A stretch of 64,000 nucleotides of DNA from Calliopum simillimum (GCA_951812925.1 OX638370.1:83682004-83746003); one strand, 5' to 3'. Positions 12,891 to 24,289 are shown, numbered from the stretch's first letter. The notes: a model not told the origin generated them from the letters alone. Made by a program: numbers and translations.

Positions 12891-13566
12891 ACACAGGACC
12901 ACAAAAAAAAAGTCTTGTAGCTGAAAGTTGAGGTACCATACGGTATGGTCTTTGATAAGCTAAAAACGAATGCAAAGTCAAAATTCAGCCATCATCCTCA
13001 GATTTTGAGATATCCTTGCTTAAAGTTGCAGAAAGCGCTGTTTTCAGCATTATGGTGCAGTTTCAGGAAATGTGGTAGTTCCATTTTTTCAATGACATCG
13101 AATAGCCACAATCTTTCTTATAAAACTATGACCTCAAACTTTTCCGATTGGACTCTTACTTTCAGAGTTATCTACCTTTGAAGTAAAGGGTTATCATTTT
13201 TATATGTTAAATTAATTTTACGCTACAAATATAATGTAGTGCTTCGTATTGGGGTTGAGATACGTTTACTTCAAACGGTGATACCTCGAAAAGTAAAAGT
13301 CCAATCGAAAAAATTAGATGCTATAGTTTTATAAGGAAGATTATAGCTATTCAATGACATTGAAAAAATGGAACTACATCGTTTCCTGGAACTGCACCAT
13401 AAGCCTGAAAGCAGCAAATTCTCCAACTTCAAGAAAGGATAATTCAAAATCTGAGGGTGATAGCTAAATTCTGAACTCAGATTCGTTTTTAGCACATCAA
13501 AAACCATGCCGTTTGGTACCTCAACTTTCTAATACAAGACTTATTTTTTATTTTGTTGTCCAGTGT
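12891..13566. mobile_element. Palindromic (foldback) MITE nested in the pogo-like element
   Basis: The two halves are inverted copies of about 300 bp. ACACAGGACCACAAAA...AAGTCTTGTA at the left faces TACAAGACTT...TTGTTGTCCAGTGT at the right, with a spacer of about 65 bp near 13190-13255. Because the arms are complementary, each carries a look-alike open frame beginning MVFDxLKTN (12945-13181 plus, 13271-13507 minus); they are mirror images, not two genes. TA at 12889 and 13566 is the likely target duplication. The undisturbed sequence at the insertion point can be seen in the second pogo-like copy near 49175. Confidence 0.8.
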
Positions 13567-14264
13567 AATCAATGAACTAATTTGTACTTATAAATTATAA
13601 GTGGTATTCACTGACTTTAAAAAATTAACCATTTATTTAAAAACACCATGTCTTTAAAGTGAAATAATGAAATTTACTCACTGGAAAAAAATTATCACCA
13701 AAATCTTATTTAGAAAAAACAACTTTACAGAAACATGCAACCTCAACGAACGCTAAAATCGCACTGACATAAGCTTTGAGTATTGGCGTAACGTTTAAAT
13801 ATGAATAACGGTAGATGCCATGTATCCCAGTGGAAAATATCCATGTGGTCCATATTACCCACGTGGTCCATATTTTCCTCCCTTGAGTATTTTCAGTTTT
13901 TTAGTTTTTTTTTTTCTTTATCCTGTTGAGATATTTATCTAAAAGTGAATCAGAATAAAGGTAAATTGTTTCCTTTAATGAATTGCATAAAATTAATTGT
14001 TTTATTTTATGTTTTTTGAGTTTTATTTAAAAAAGACAGATTGGTGGTCCATATTTCCCTCCCTTACCCTACCTTGTACTTGTTGTTAAAACTGAAAAAC
14101 TTGTATATAATTATAATTGGCTGAAGGTCATAAAATTAACATAATTTTAACTTTGTGCACATCTACACAAAAATACCTTTCTAATGGTGTATAACTTAAA
14201 GTCGTACTCCTTTTCCAACTTAGTAAAAAAAGATGGACAAATTTTTGTCTTACGTATTAAATAC

Positions 14265-14480
14265 ATAGATTTAAGTTGATTTCGAGAAATCGACCTGTCA
14301 GTTGGCCTAAAAGGGTGTGCTTTCTTGAACTTTCTTGTCCAGCCAATTGTTGTGTAGATGACCCCTTCCTTGCAAGCTCATCCGCTGTTTCATTACCTTG
14401 AATTTCACTGTGTCCAGGTACCCAAATGAGGTGATCTTTATTTCGGAAGGCGAGTCTGATTAGTAGTTGAAGGCACTCCT
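14265..14480 (-). pseudogene. LINE RNase H domain fragment (LOA/I-like)
   Basis: The minus strand reads ...RNKDHLIWVPGHSEIQGNET followed by ADELARKGSSTQQLAG. WVPGHxxIxGNExADELARKG is the classic C-terminal part of the RNase H domain carried by LOA-, I- and some other LINE clades; the final catalytic Asp (ADEL) is present. There is no reverse transcriptase beside it. It abuts the transposase tail at 14482, so this is a truncated insertion into the outer Tc1/mariner-like element or a rearrangement breakpoint. Confidence 0.72.
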
Positions 14481-14481
14481 A

Positions 14482-14673
14482 GGCTACGTGAAGTCACTGG
14501 CTTATGCTGATAAACCAGCAATAATTGACGCCTTGAAGGCCAGTATTGTTAGTGTTATTCGTGACTTACGGCCAGCAGAGCTCGAAAAAGTGGCCCAAAA
14601 TTGAACATCCAGAATGCGATTCGTCAAGAACAGCCGCAGTGCCTATATGCCCGAAATTATTTTCAAATGTTAA
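14482..14673 (+). pseudogene. Transposase C-terminal fragment of the same element
   Basis: In frame from 14482 the reading is GYVKSLAYADKPAIIDALKA, continuing through IRDLRPAELEKVAQN, a TGA where the family has Trp, then TSRMRFVKNSRSAYMPEIIF and a stop at 14671. The YADKPxxIxALKxxI...NWxxRM...SRxxxxxEIIF pattern is the usual end of this transposase family. It is paired with the N-terminal stub at 12244. The DDE catalytic residues are missing, as is all of the central domain. The internal stop and the loss of the core make it a pseudogene. Confidence 0.65.
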
Positions 14674-14720
14674 TGTCATGTATTGACCTTTCGACTAAAA
14701 AATAAATTTTTGATTTCAAT

Positions 14721-14965
14721 TTAATTTTTTGTGTTATTTTTTACAATTTCAAGTTCTATCGCGGTGAAAAAATATCCTTTATATGCCATGTTGCCATGTT
14801 GCTTAAAAACTCTAAATTTAAACATTGCGCATTGTACACTTAATTAATTTTGTGTTATTTTTTACAATTTCAAGTTCTATCGCGGTGAAAAAATATCCTT
14901 TATATGCCATGTGCCATGTTGCTTAAAAACTCTAAATTTAAACATTGCGCATTGTACACTTAATT
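14721..14965 (+). repeat. Recent 120-bp tandem duplication across a transposon end
   Basis: Two units with a period of about 120 bp are almost identical: the lines at 14821 and 14941 begin with the same 25 bases, and the upstream parts differ only by small indels (CCATGTTGCCATG against CCATGTGCCATG). Each unit contains the right inverted repeat of the outer Tc1/mariner-like element plus about 60 bp of flank, so the element appears to have two right ends. Confidence 0.88.
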
Positions 14966-16900
14966 ATAAAAACAAAATTGAACTGACAAAAAAAAATACA
15001 GTTCTTTGTAAAAAACCGCATAACGCCCCATAAAAAAATATTTGTTTACTGCTTGGGAATGCAAATTTACAAAACATTTTAAACATACAAATAATTAAAT
15101 TACTGTCATCTGGAGAAAATTAAACTTTTATAGTTTTTTTTTATTTTAATTGGGAAACATGTGTTAAACGAAAAAAGATCTTGGGTCTTAAAAAAAGTTT
15201 TTAAAAGGTACTGACATCTTTAGGCATTCTTATGGAGGAACACATTTGGCTTCAATTGAGTTAAGTATTGAAAATTGTACCAAGATTTGAGCTAGCGGAT
15301 TTCCTTTCTTGATCTAAAATTATTTGACGATCTAAAGGCGTTTTTTTTTTTTTAAGCAAAACAGCATCGTAGACAACTCTAAAAGTGTATTTTTACCCTT
15401 TTCTGGGAAGAGAGCGAATTAGTTCTTTAAACAACAAGTAAAGATTGAAAATGAATTTTAGGCTTTCTCAACAATTATTAAGTGTATTGAAAATGTATTT
15501 TTCACATAACTGGAAGACCCTGAATCCACTTAGGGGCGTATTATAAAACAATTGATGGAAAACAAAACTCTCATGAAGCAGTGAATTTACCCTTTTTTGA
15601 CGGGAAAGATCAGTAATATACTTTGGGCACCACCAGGAAAATCCAAAGCCATAATCGATAGGGAATGGTTTTTAAATATATTTTGGATAATGCTCGCCAT
15701 GTTATGGGATTGTTCGGCCTTATTATTCCGATGAAATGATTTGCAGCAATTCATGGGAAAAATGTTAAAAATTATTTTAAGGACACCACTCTTACTTAGT
15801 TGTTTTGGACTCACTTATTGAAGGAATAGCTTTGAATTAATTGGATGTAATACTAGACTTCATCAGAGGAGTTAAGTAGACTCCATTTTTGCGAAACAAA
15901 GTTTTTTAAACAATCAAGGTTTTAATTAAACAATCAAGGTGTTAAATTGAATTTGAATATAACTAGGAGAAATGTGAGCTATTTAAGCGTGTAAATCTTA
16001 TTATTTATTTCGGCATCGAAAATGGTCAAAAATGGAATTTGAAAATAAGCGAAGTGCTGCTTTGGCTCAATCTTTCATTAAAAAAATCATTATACTAATC
16101 TCGATCAAAAATGTAAGAAAGAACTTTGAACACGAGCAAGGATTCCTTGACGCTCCGTTAAGAGTTTTCCTTATTTTTTGTAATGGGATAGCACCATGAA
16201 CGTATTTTGGTCTTCACCAGAAGTTGCAAGACAACAATACGAGAGTATTTTATGTAAGTTTTTCGAAAACATGTTTAAGTAAAAATTTGGATTTTTGACA
16301 CCAATTCAAAGGTCAAAATGAAAATGAAAAAAGAATAGCTAACTTTAACTAAGTGGCTGTGCTTTATAATAATTTGAACATCACCAAGGAGTTTTTAGGA
16401 GCTATTTCCAAATAAATATTATTACACTTATAAACGGAAATAGTTTGGAAATTATTTTTGGAGAATAAAAGGAAGCCTCTTGAGTGGAATAGATTTTATT
16501 GGAATATTTTTCCAGTAAACTTTAGCTGAATCGTACGTTATTAAGCTTAGAAAGTACAAAGGAACCAGTTTTGTTGTGATTGCGATTACTTTAATTTATA
16601 TGTTCCTTTGAATTATTTTATAGCAAAGCTATCTGTGCAACTGTCACTAACTAAGAATAAACAGATAATAATCAAATTTAAAAACATCGGCAGTGTTTAT
16701 TTGCATTTTAATGTACACAATAAGAAATAAAATAAATTCATCTTATTAAATGTTAAAACACTTAAGCGAGTTTGTTTTTTTTTTTTTTTTTTTTTGTTAA
16801 ATAATATTTAGTTAAAAATGTATTTAAATGAAAGTTAATTATAAATTAAATGTTCGTAATCATTAATTCACAGTTTAAGATTATTAACACTATTTACATA
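14966..16900. other. AT-rich non-coding stretch
   Basis: No gene or clear repeat is recognised. The frame at 15587-15814 (minus) is unsupported. A T-run of about 22 lies at 16771-16795. Confidence 0.45.
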
Positions 16901-17754
16901 GGGGAAAGTGGGGTAAAGTGGGCAATTTTTTTTCGAAGCTCCATAAAATGAACAAAACTTCTTATTTTTTCATGTTTCAACTTCCTATAATAAAGAAAAT
17001 TAAATAAGCTATATTTTTGCCGAAGAAACGAACCGAAAATATGAATTTTCTGTTGAGTACGACGCTTTGATCAAGGATGCCTTAAATGGCAAAAATTAAA
17101 AATCGTGGAGTAAAGTGGGAAACTTTCAAAACTCATTAAAACTAATACAAATGTTGGGGAAAAGTTCTAATATCTTTTTTGTAAGTCAAAAAAGGTTCAA
17201 GAAACACACCCATAGGAGTAAATATGAAAAGAAATAATGATTTTGCTGGAAAAAAATATAAGAAAATATGTGTTTAAAAAAATTTGTGAAATAGTAGCTT
17301 ATTCATCGGTCTCTAATGAAACATCAAAGTCCGATTCACAGTGTAAGTAATAAAAGAAGCTTGTAGTGAGATTAACGCATTTCAAGTGAAATGGGCGTTG
17401 CCAATCCTGTAGGTTGCATTTGATGGTATTGTGTCTGGTCATGATTTCGGGCATGAGTTCCATGCAAATGGTGCAAAAATCACGATCTTTATCTGTGCTA
17501 GAGCTTCTTTGTTTCATCTTTGACGCTTTCTTTGCTGGTGGTGCTTTTTTGCTCCTGTTACTCTATTTTTTTGTGATTCATTTCCCTCTTTCTTTGCTTA
17601 ACGTTTTTTCTCAGCTGCTTTTTGCAACTCGCTTAGCTTTTCCGGAGTGTTTACTCACAATATAAATGTACAACACTTATTTGGATCATGAAATAGTATA
17701 AGTTGACAAGTGGCGACTAGCAATCGTGAAATAACATTTCCCACTTTACCCCGA
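16901..17754 (-). mobile_element. Pogo-like element with GGGGTAAAGTGGG ends
   Basis: GGGGTAAAGTGGGCAA near 16910 faces TTCCCACTTTACCCC near 17738-17752, and TA follows or precedes both outer ends. A further GAGTAAAGTGGGAAAC word lies at 17105. The minus strand encodes a transposase C-terminal tail (17665-17299). Size, TA flanks and coding remnant fit a truncated TA-targeting DNA transposon. It is unrelated in end sequence to the element at 12359. Confidence 0.6.
17299..17665 (-). pseudogene. Pogo-like transposase C-terminal tail
   Basis: The minus strand reads TPEKLSELQKAAEKKR, a stop, a Lys/Arg-rich linker, then in another frame FCTICMELMPE...IKCNLQDWQRPFHLKCVNLT and YLHCESDFD. The Cys-x2-Cys, later Cys, His-x2-Cys and Cys spacing is a PHD-like metal-binding tail. 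Such tails follow the DDE domain in many insect pogo/Tigger-like transposases. One expected cysteine appears replaced (NLQDW) and there are frameshifts. No DDE domain is present. Confidence 0.55.
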
Positions 17755-18187
17755 TACCATATTTTGCAAAAAATGTGAGCTTCATTCGTTCACTCTATGA
17801 ATTACATGGAATCCTTTTGCGTTATCAAAATTAAGACTACAAAGAATATTTTTGTGTACTTACAATCGGTTTATCTCCAGAAACAGTAAAAATATCGAAG
17901 CTTAAAAATTTCAAAATGAAATTTCAAAATCACTTAAAAACTTTACATGATTCCAGAGACCACAAAAATACGTATGCACGCATCGCTATACCATAAAGAT
18001 TTGCTTGCGGTCATTGCAAGTACATGTCAGAAGCGCATGACACCTATACTTTGCTAGTTTGCCCGAAAAGGGGCAGCTTTACTTAAATAAATGATAACTA
18101 TAACTAATATAATAAATAAAGAAGAAGTAATAGTAAAAATGTTCACAGATATGACGAGTTTGAAAATGAAGAGACTATACGAAAGCG
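17755..18187. other. Non-coding spacer
   Basis: No gene is seen. A fragment at 18000-18070 (GCAAGTACATGTCAGAAGC to TTTGCCCGAAAAGG) is less AT-rich, but no clear frame is found. Confidence 0.35.
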
Positions 18188-18905
18188 TTAAGAGACAGAG
18201 AAATGCAAATAAAAAGCACGTTTGAAATTGCACATCATTCTAATTCTTTTAATATCAATTGGCAAGGCATTCCAAAGCCTGATAGTGCTAATGCAGAAGA
18301 ATCGGCTAGTATTTAGAAAGTTACACCTAGGGACAATCAAATGAAGAGACCTAGTTGATTGGCAAAATACAAGCTTTTTTAATAAATAATCAGGCTCATG
18401 AGTATGAATCAGTTTACCAAAGTTGCGCAAAGTTGAAAAAATCAATAGAAATTTGCTTGTTCTTCTCAAAATTTTGTACCAACAAAAGGGTGTCAACTTC
18501 AAAAAGTTTAAAAACTCAACTAAAAAAGTTGATTTTGATAACAAATTCAAAATTCCTTAAAAAGTTGAAAATTTAAACCCATATTTACTACCGTGTATTA
18601 GAAAAGTTAAAATATTGTTTCAACTTCCTGCGAAGTAACTTATGGCTAACCGAATCAAAAGCTTTGGAGAAATCCAAAAGGCATAAAATAGTAGCATTGT
18701 CAAGATCGTTTGACAACTGTGGCGGGTACGAAAACCTGACTGAAGTGGAGACAAAAGGGAATGCGTATTGTGATATTTGGTTATTTGGACTGACATAATT
18801 TTTTAACATACCTTTCCCAATGCTAATAGGTCTAAAGTCATTGGGAACAGAGGCAGACGATGCCTTAGCGATCGGAATCACTGTAGCAATTTCCTTGGAA
18901 AAATT
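18188..18905 (-). pseudogene. Non-LTR retrotransposon reverse transcriptase remnant
   Basis: The minus strand first encodes VIPIAKASSASVPNDFRPIS (about 18890-18820), the start of a LINE reverse transcriptase (P-x-K...NDFRPISI). It then encodes LLDFSKAFDSVSHKLLRRKL (about 18680-18620), the palm motif with the first catalytic Asp. After an internal deletion and a frame change comes STIRLWNALPIDIKRI...FKRAFYLHF, the typical C-terminal end of several LINE clades. The YxDD box and most of the palm are missing. It is dead, and the clade cannot be fixed. Confidence 0.75.
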
Positions 18906-19521
18906 TTTCTAAGTATGAAGATATACGTTTCATTAAGTGGACGGTATAGATCATTTTATATTTAATATCTGACTAGGGGAAGAAGAAGAAATACGTCATG
19001 CACAAAGATAAGCCATAATTATAAATATTTTACCTTAGGCGAACTAAAGTAACAATAATTGATTTCTATCCTCTATCTAAAAAGAAAGAATGCTAAAATT
19101 GTTTTAAAAACAAAACCTAACAATGTGTGACGTATCTTTAATTAACTTCAATTATTTGCTTCCACGTTTTATTTACGGTTGTTGTGCTCTACATCCTTCA
19201 CTAAAAACTTCACTTAATTATTGCTACTCTCATATAGAAATATAAAAAATCTTTTTCACTTTCGAAAGCAATTTATCATCATCATCATCAACATCGACGG
19301 AATGATTGTCACCCAAAGTAAAAGGGGAAAGAAAAAATGAAACACAAAAACCATAGAGCAGCTACTTGAATACCCCTCGAGGCGGCTACTACCACTTTCA
19401 ATGGTTTGCTTACTTGCTGTGTCAAAACTTTTTAACACTTAGAAAAATAACCAAGCGAAATTCTGTTACCAAAATATTAATGACTATGAAATGAAAAAAC
19501 CAAAGGCTCAGTAGAAAACAA
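18906..19521. other. AT-rich spacer
   Basis: No gene is seen. A short (ATC)n run lies at 19275-19292. The frame at 19256-19438 (minus) is unsupported. Confidence 0.4.
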
Positions 19522-19523
19522 TA

Positions 19524-20814
19524 CGAGGGGCACTACTTACTTATATTTCGGGAACTGGCAACACTAATGTCAATAACTAAAATCTGGCAACATCATAACA
19601 AAGTTTGACATTTTTTAGCATAAACGTACTCACAACGTTTTGATTTACAAGTGCTATTTGTTTTGTTTCCAGTGAGTTAAGAAAATCAATTTGGCCAAAA
19701 AATGGAAATTACAAAAAAAGGTTTTCGATGGATTATTTTTCACAACTTTCGATGTGGATTATGAGAACAAGAATGTGTCGATGAACTCAGTTCTTTGTAT
19801 GGCGATAAAGCACCATCAAAAACCACAGTATATGGTTGGTATTGTGAATTCAATTGTGGTGGGAGTTCGGTCACCGACGAATTGAAGGTCGTCCAAAATT
19901 AGTTGTTGTGTCAAAAAACATCGATGCATTGCATGAACTGATAACAAAAATCGTCATGTTTCATATTGTGAGATAGAAGCATCCTAATACATTAGTTCCA
20001 TTTCAATACATTCGATTTTGCATGAACACTTAGTTGTAAAAAATTTTTGTTCTCGTTGGAAGCCCCATTACTTATCAACCGCTCAAAAAAAGGCTCGCAT
20101 TGTTTGGTGTAAAAAAATAATTAAAAAATTTGACCGTGGTGCTTCAAAAGACGTGTATAAGATTGTGACAGGTGACGAATTACGGATATATGCGTATGAG
20201 CCGCAAATAAAAAAGCAATCGACCGTATGAATATTCCAAGACGAGCTAAATCCAACAAAAGTTATTCGTGGAAGAAGAACAGCAAAGCAAATGGTCGCCT
20301 GTTTCTTCGGTCGAATGGGTCATGTTGTCACTGTTCCGCTTGAGCAACGTAGGATGGTAAATTTTGAGTGGTACACGACCATTTGTTTGCCGGAAGTCTT
20401 CGGAAAAATTCGTAAAACGAACCCCCGAAGACGAATCATTCTCCATCATGATAATGCGTTCTCTCACACATCTCGTGAAACAGGTAAATATTTGAGCAGT
20501 CAAAACATCGAATTGATGACTCATCCTCCGTACAGTACTGATTTGGCACCCAATTACTTCTTCTTGTCCCCGAACATCAAAGGTAAACTGCGTGGTCAAC
20601 GATTTACGAGCGCTGAAGAAACAGCTGAAGAGTTCAAAAAACATGTTTTGGAGGTGTCTCAAGAGGAATGGGAAAACTGCTATGACAAATGGTTTGAACG
20701 AATGCAAAAGTGTATTGATCATCAAGGGGAATATTTTGAAAAACAGTAAACTCATTTTCAATTAAAAATTTTTGTTATTATTTGCTATTCCCGAAACATA
20801 AATAGTGCTCTACG
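19524..20814 (+). mobile_element. Mariner element with both ends, inactive
   Basis: CGAGGGGCACTACTTACTTA at 19524 and its continuation TATTTCGGGAA face TTCCCGAAACATAAATAGTG...CTCTACG ending at 20814. The left end carries a 4-bp duplicated stretch (TTACTTA). TA occurs at 19522-19523 and 20815-20816, the mariner target duplication. The length of about 1.29 kb is normal for a mariner. It holds one transposase gene with several lesions. Confidence 0.93.
19691..20749 (+). pseudogene. Mariner transposase, disrupted
   Basis: The normal protein (about 350 aa) cuts and pastes the element at TA sites with a D,D34D catalytic triad. The start MAKKWKLQKKVFDG is decayed. Frame is lost near 19875, where the plus-1 reading gives EGRPKLVV. 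The reading is recovered from 20018 (MHEHLVVKNFCSRW...). Asp 1 is present in KIVTGDE. A TGA at 20228-20230 replaces the Trp expected after QSTV, followed in the same frame by IFQDELNPTKV. From 20291 the C-terminal half is open to 20749, with Asp 2 in ILHHDNAFSH. The third Asp is changed to Asn (LAPNYFF instead of LAPNDFF). It ends HQGEYFEKQ, the usual terminus. The 171-codon antisense frame at 20246-20761 is a shadow. Confidence 0.92.
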
Positions 20815-22794
20815 TATACACTATCTAAAAGCTATTACAATTAGATAAAACTTTGCCACAGGATTTTTTTTCTCTGAAACGTTATTGTGATCCAAGAAAA
20901 TTTTTTTTCTGAAACAAGTCAGAAAATCAGTTTTAACCCTATAACTCCTCAGAGGTACATTTTGGACCCCCTCCAGCTGCAATTTTTTGTTAGTCTAGGC
21001 CTCCTCTATCGCCTCCCAGAAGCTTCGTAACCCTATGCAATACACCCTGTAGATATCGTCATTTTCTCTAAACTTAAAGTTTTTTTTTTTTGAATTTTCC
21101 AAAATTTATCTCCAAAATTTTTCCAATTTTTAACAAGTTATCATAGTACTTCGATTAAATCGACTTTTCCATAATTTTTTGACTTTTATAGCATTTTTTA
21201 ATCATTTAACTTTAAACATATTTCTCTAGTTGACAAATTTTGCAAAATTTTTTGGGTTTTCCAACATTTGTCAGCCTTTTCAACATTTTTCGAATTCTGA
21301 CAGATCTTTAAGAGTTTTTAACATTTCCCCACTTTTCAGCATTATTTCAAGATATTTCAAACAACATTACATCGGACTTTTTTTTGTCCGCTGTTATGAC
21401 ATTTTTCGTGTTTTATTTTTTTTATTTTTAATATTTAACGTATTCTTCAATATAATCCAATATAACACGACAAACAACGTTAAATGACAAGACCTTTGAT
21501 TGTTTATGTCAATAATAAAAGTCTCTTTGTTTTCCTTAGATATCTATGTATATCTCCTTTCCGATTTCGTCATTTAACTTTTCCAACAAAAAACGTCACC
21601 AACGCGTGTCGCTCTGTGTCAGCAAGACAGCAGGTATGTGACCGCAGAAAAGAGATTCAGCAAGTTCGCTGCTGAAGTCTTTCGTTTGCCTGCATGATAG
21701 CTAACTCATTATTGCTAAGATTTGTTTATTTCTTTTCTTTTCATTTCTTTTCATTGCTCTTTTACGCTCGTGCTTATTGATTACAACTACAACAGTTTGG
21801 CGCTTTATTATGATGATGAGTATCATAAATTTATAGCTTTAACAAATCTGTTTTTTTTTTTAGTTTTGTTTTGTTATTGAACTTCGCGTATAAAAAAAAG
21901 CATTGTTTGAAAACATAGCAAAATTATTAATAATTAATGCAAATGTATAGAATTTCACTTTTACTTTACGCTGTTGACCCACTGAATGAATGTTTTTATG
22001 TGTTTTTATTTCAATATTTTTATGCATGATAATTTTCGTCTTGCTTCTTCTAAATTTATGTTTTTGTTCGCTAAATTTGGCTAGATTGGTGTCTTGGTCT
22101 ATGCTACGCTCTATCATATTTTGTCATTTTACAAAGTCAAACAAGTTGCAGCAGGTCATTGACCATAATATTTTCATGAATGCAAATTAATCAAAAAAAT
22201 CTTTTTATATCTTTTTGAGTTCATTTGTTAAAAGTTGATTTGATAAATTTAGCATAAGAGTCGTGACACTAATCATGACATTTATCACCGTTAGTATGGG
22301 TTGATCTTCGCTAAGTGACTGTGGCAGCAATATTTGTAAATGTGTGTGGTAGATAAGAAAAAATATGACTTTAGTTTTGAACTTGAGTCGTGGGTTTTGG
22401 AAAACTAAACCTTTTGACTAATACGCTGCGACATAAAAACTGTATTTTAAATTTTTTTTTTATAATTTTTCACATATCCGCCTTGTTGTAAGCCTAGCTA
22501 ACACTTTCGCTTTCGTTTGAACTAACTTTTGTTGTTATCGCTATAAGCTACAGAATTTTTTATTTCCATACATTTATAAATTTATGTTAATTTTTTGTGT
22601 GTTTTATAAAAATTTTGTATCATAAATATTTAACAACAATATTTGTTATGTTAAGTAGCTGCAGCGCACAAATGACATCAAGGCAGGTCTTTTGGTCATC
22701 GCATTCTTATTTTGTTTAAATATGTAAAATTTATAGTTTTTTTAACAACTCAAATGCAACATAAATATTTTATCTTTTTTTCTTTTTTTTTTTG
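20815..22794. other. AT-rich stretch, no gene
   Basis: Bases 20930-21050 hold a GC-richer repeat-like scrap (CCCTCCAGCTGC...ACCCTGTAGATATC). Bases 21060-21480 carry loosely repeated (T)CAACATTTTTCGA-like words also seen near 44880, 50090 and 51970. The frames at 21230-21675 and 21860-22190 lack support. Confidence 0.4.
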
Positions 22795-23285
22795 AAAATT
22801 ATATTTCCCTGTAATCATTATGGGAATTTTGTGCGATGCTACGCCAGCTGTAAATTGTATTAATTTCACTTTTTATGGTACATAATTTGTATAATCAAGA
22901 TGATAAGAATAAATTTAGTTCAAGTTACACAATCATTTGGTTAATATTTTGTTTAAATGCTAATTTGATTTTGCTTTTCCTGCTTTGTTACATCAAATAT
23001 TTTTATGTTACAGGTCTTAACTTTGTGAAAAAGTGAACTTGAATTCATTGCTGATATTTATCTTTCCTCATTTCTTGCTATGCGACTATTGACCCATAAC
23101 AGAACATGTTGTAACATTTTACGATTTCTGGAATTCTTGAAAATACTTCCTGCAATTGATTTGACAGCATGAAATGTCGCTAGAACGTTCTAACCAGAAG
23201 CGTATCAAACTTAAATGTTAAGGCTAAATTAAATCACTAAGGTATTTTAATTTGACAAGGCCAAAATTTAAATACTTTACACCGC
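22795..23285 (+). repeat. Direct dispersed duplication, copy A
   Basis: This segment is closely similar and in the same orientation to 28025-28490, 5.2 kb away. Shared runs include ACATCAAATATTTTTATGTT, GTGAACTTGAATTCATTGCT and CAGAACATGTTGTAACATTT. No inverted ends, coding sequence or target duplication is obvious. Confidence 0.85.
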
Positions 23286-24019
23286 AGAAAATAAAAACAA
23301 ACTTGGAAGTTCTGTTCTGATTTGATTTAAGCGAAAAAACCAGAGTTCTAAAAATCGATTAGATTTCTTAAGAGAAACACATCGATCATAATTACAGTCA
23401 TATTGCACCATGGCTCTTATTTTCTAGAGTAGTTCAGAGTTCTTCCTAGTGACTATGTTAAAAGTGCTAAATAAAGCTATCAAGAAAAATATAATTTTTT
23501 GACAGTTTTCTAGAGTTTTGAGGGTGGATAGAACTTTTTATTTCCATAATTTAAGCAAATAACGTACTCAATGAAACATTTGAGTCTTACTTATCAATCT
23601 TGATTATCAGAGATGTGAAAAATACTTTTTTAAAGAATTTAAATACAAAATACTAATATCTATGTAATTTTGGTATTTTAAATACAAATACAATGGGTTT
23701 GGAAAAAAAAGTATTTAAATACAAAATGCAAAGTACGTATTTTAAAATACTTGTTTTTATAAAACACCTGTAGTTAATGTCATGGATTTTTGTAATAAAT
23801 AAACACTAAAAAGTCGTCGAAATCTATCAGGACTCCTCACAATGTATATTTATTACAATTTTGACAAGTTTGAGATATTATTTTTCTATATACCTTGACT
23901 CAAGACAAAAATTTTGAGATATCGACCTACTCATTCAAAGTATTTTAAAAATTATATGAAAATAAAAACCTTAGCCGTTTTCTGCAAGATCTCGACTTGA
24001 TATGGTTTTTTATATTATT
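23286..24019. other. AT-rich stretch with ATTTAAATACAAA block
   Basis: At 23610-23760, words such as TTTAAATACAAAATAC and GTATTTAAATACAAA repeat in both orientations. This resembles the end of a decayed hAT-type element beginning near CAGAGATGTG, but no matching right end was found. Confidence 0.3.
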
Positions 24020-24289
24020 CATCCCTATTCCCAATTGTCGTTTCTATTTCTTTTTTGAAACGTTTTAGTTTCTTATCGTCGTTTCGCTTCTAAATTTGGA
24101 ATCTGGAGACGTATTGAAACGACGAGGAGTGTTTGCCAAGGGATAAAGATTGCTTCGTTTTCCTCACCCCTTGATAAAATCTCCTTGTAGTTTCAATATG
24201 TCTCCAGACCCCAAATTTAGAAGCGAGACGACGATAAAAACTAAAACGTCTCAAAAACGAAATAGAAATGACAACCGGGAATAGGGGTG
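24020..24289. mobile_element. 270-bp palindromic MITE
   Basis: CATCCCTATTCCCAATTGTC at 24020 faces GACAACCGGGAATAGGGGTG at 24270-24289. Similarity continues inward through TTTCTATTTC, CGTTTTAGT, GTCGTxTCGCTTCTAAATTT to a centre near 24155. No coding sequence and no clear target duplication were found. Confidence 0.75.

Larger units (their letters stand above)
12359..14064 (-). mobile_element. Pogo-like non-autonomous element, copy 1
   Basis: AGGGAAATATGGACCACCAA at 12361 faces TTGGTGGTCCATATTTCCCT at 14041-14060. Similarity of the two ends continues inwards for about 190 bp each, so the inverted repeats are long. TA at 12357 and 14065 fits the target duplication. The minus strand at about 12980-12610 encodes a transposase C-terminal tail homologous to that at 49191-49478 (HDESDG, then a cysteine cluster). 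Subterminal GTGGTCCATATT words recur near 13850-13875. A palindromic MITE (12891-13566) is inserted. The long TIRs plus a C-terminal-only coding remnant point to an internal-deletion derivative. Confidence 0.7.
12128..14779 (+). mobile_element. Tc1/mariner-superfamily element broken by nested insertions
   Basis: GATAGAACTTGAAATTGTAA at about 12149 reappears inverted at about 14736-14757. The outer parts TA|AAGGGT...(12126) and ...ATCCTT|TA (14781) also mirror each other, giving TA target sites. A transposase N-terminus lies at 12244 and a C-terminus at 14482-14673, both on the plus strand. Between them sits a complete pogo-like insertion (12359-14064) and a LINE RNase H fragment (14265-14480), so only about 750 bp of host element remains and the catalytic core is gone. 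The nesting order is read directly from the interrupted repeats. Confidence 0.72.

Noticed and set aside
12945..13507. Two similar 78-codon frames on opposite strands (MVFDxLKTN...)
   Set aside because: They are mirror copies generated by the arms of the palindromic MITE, not a duplicated gene.
20246..20761. 171-codon minus-strand open frame
   Set aside because: It is the exact antisense of the mariner transposase C-terminal half; the plus strand carries recognisable catalytic motifs.
23610..23770. Possible hAT-type end (CAGAGATGTG with AAATACAAAATAC)
   Set aside because: No matching opposite end or 8-bp duplication could be found, so it is not called as an element.
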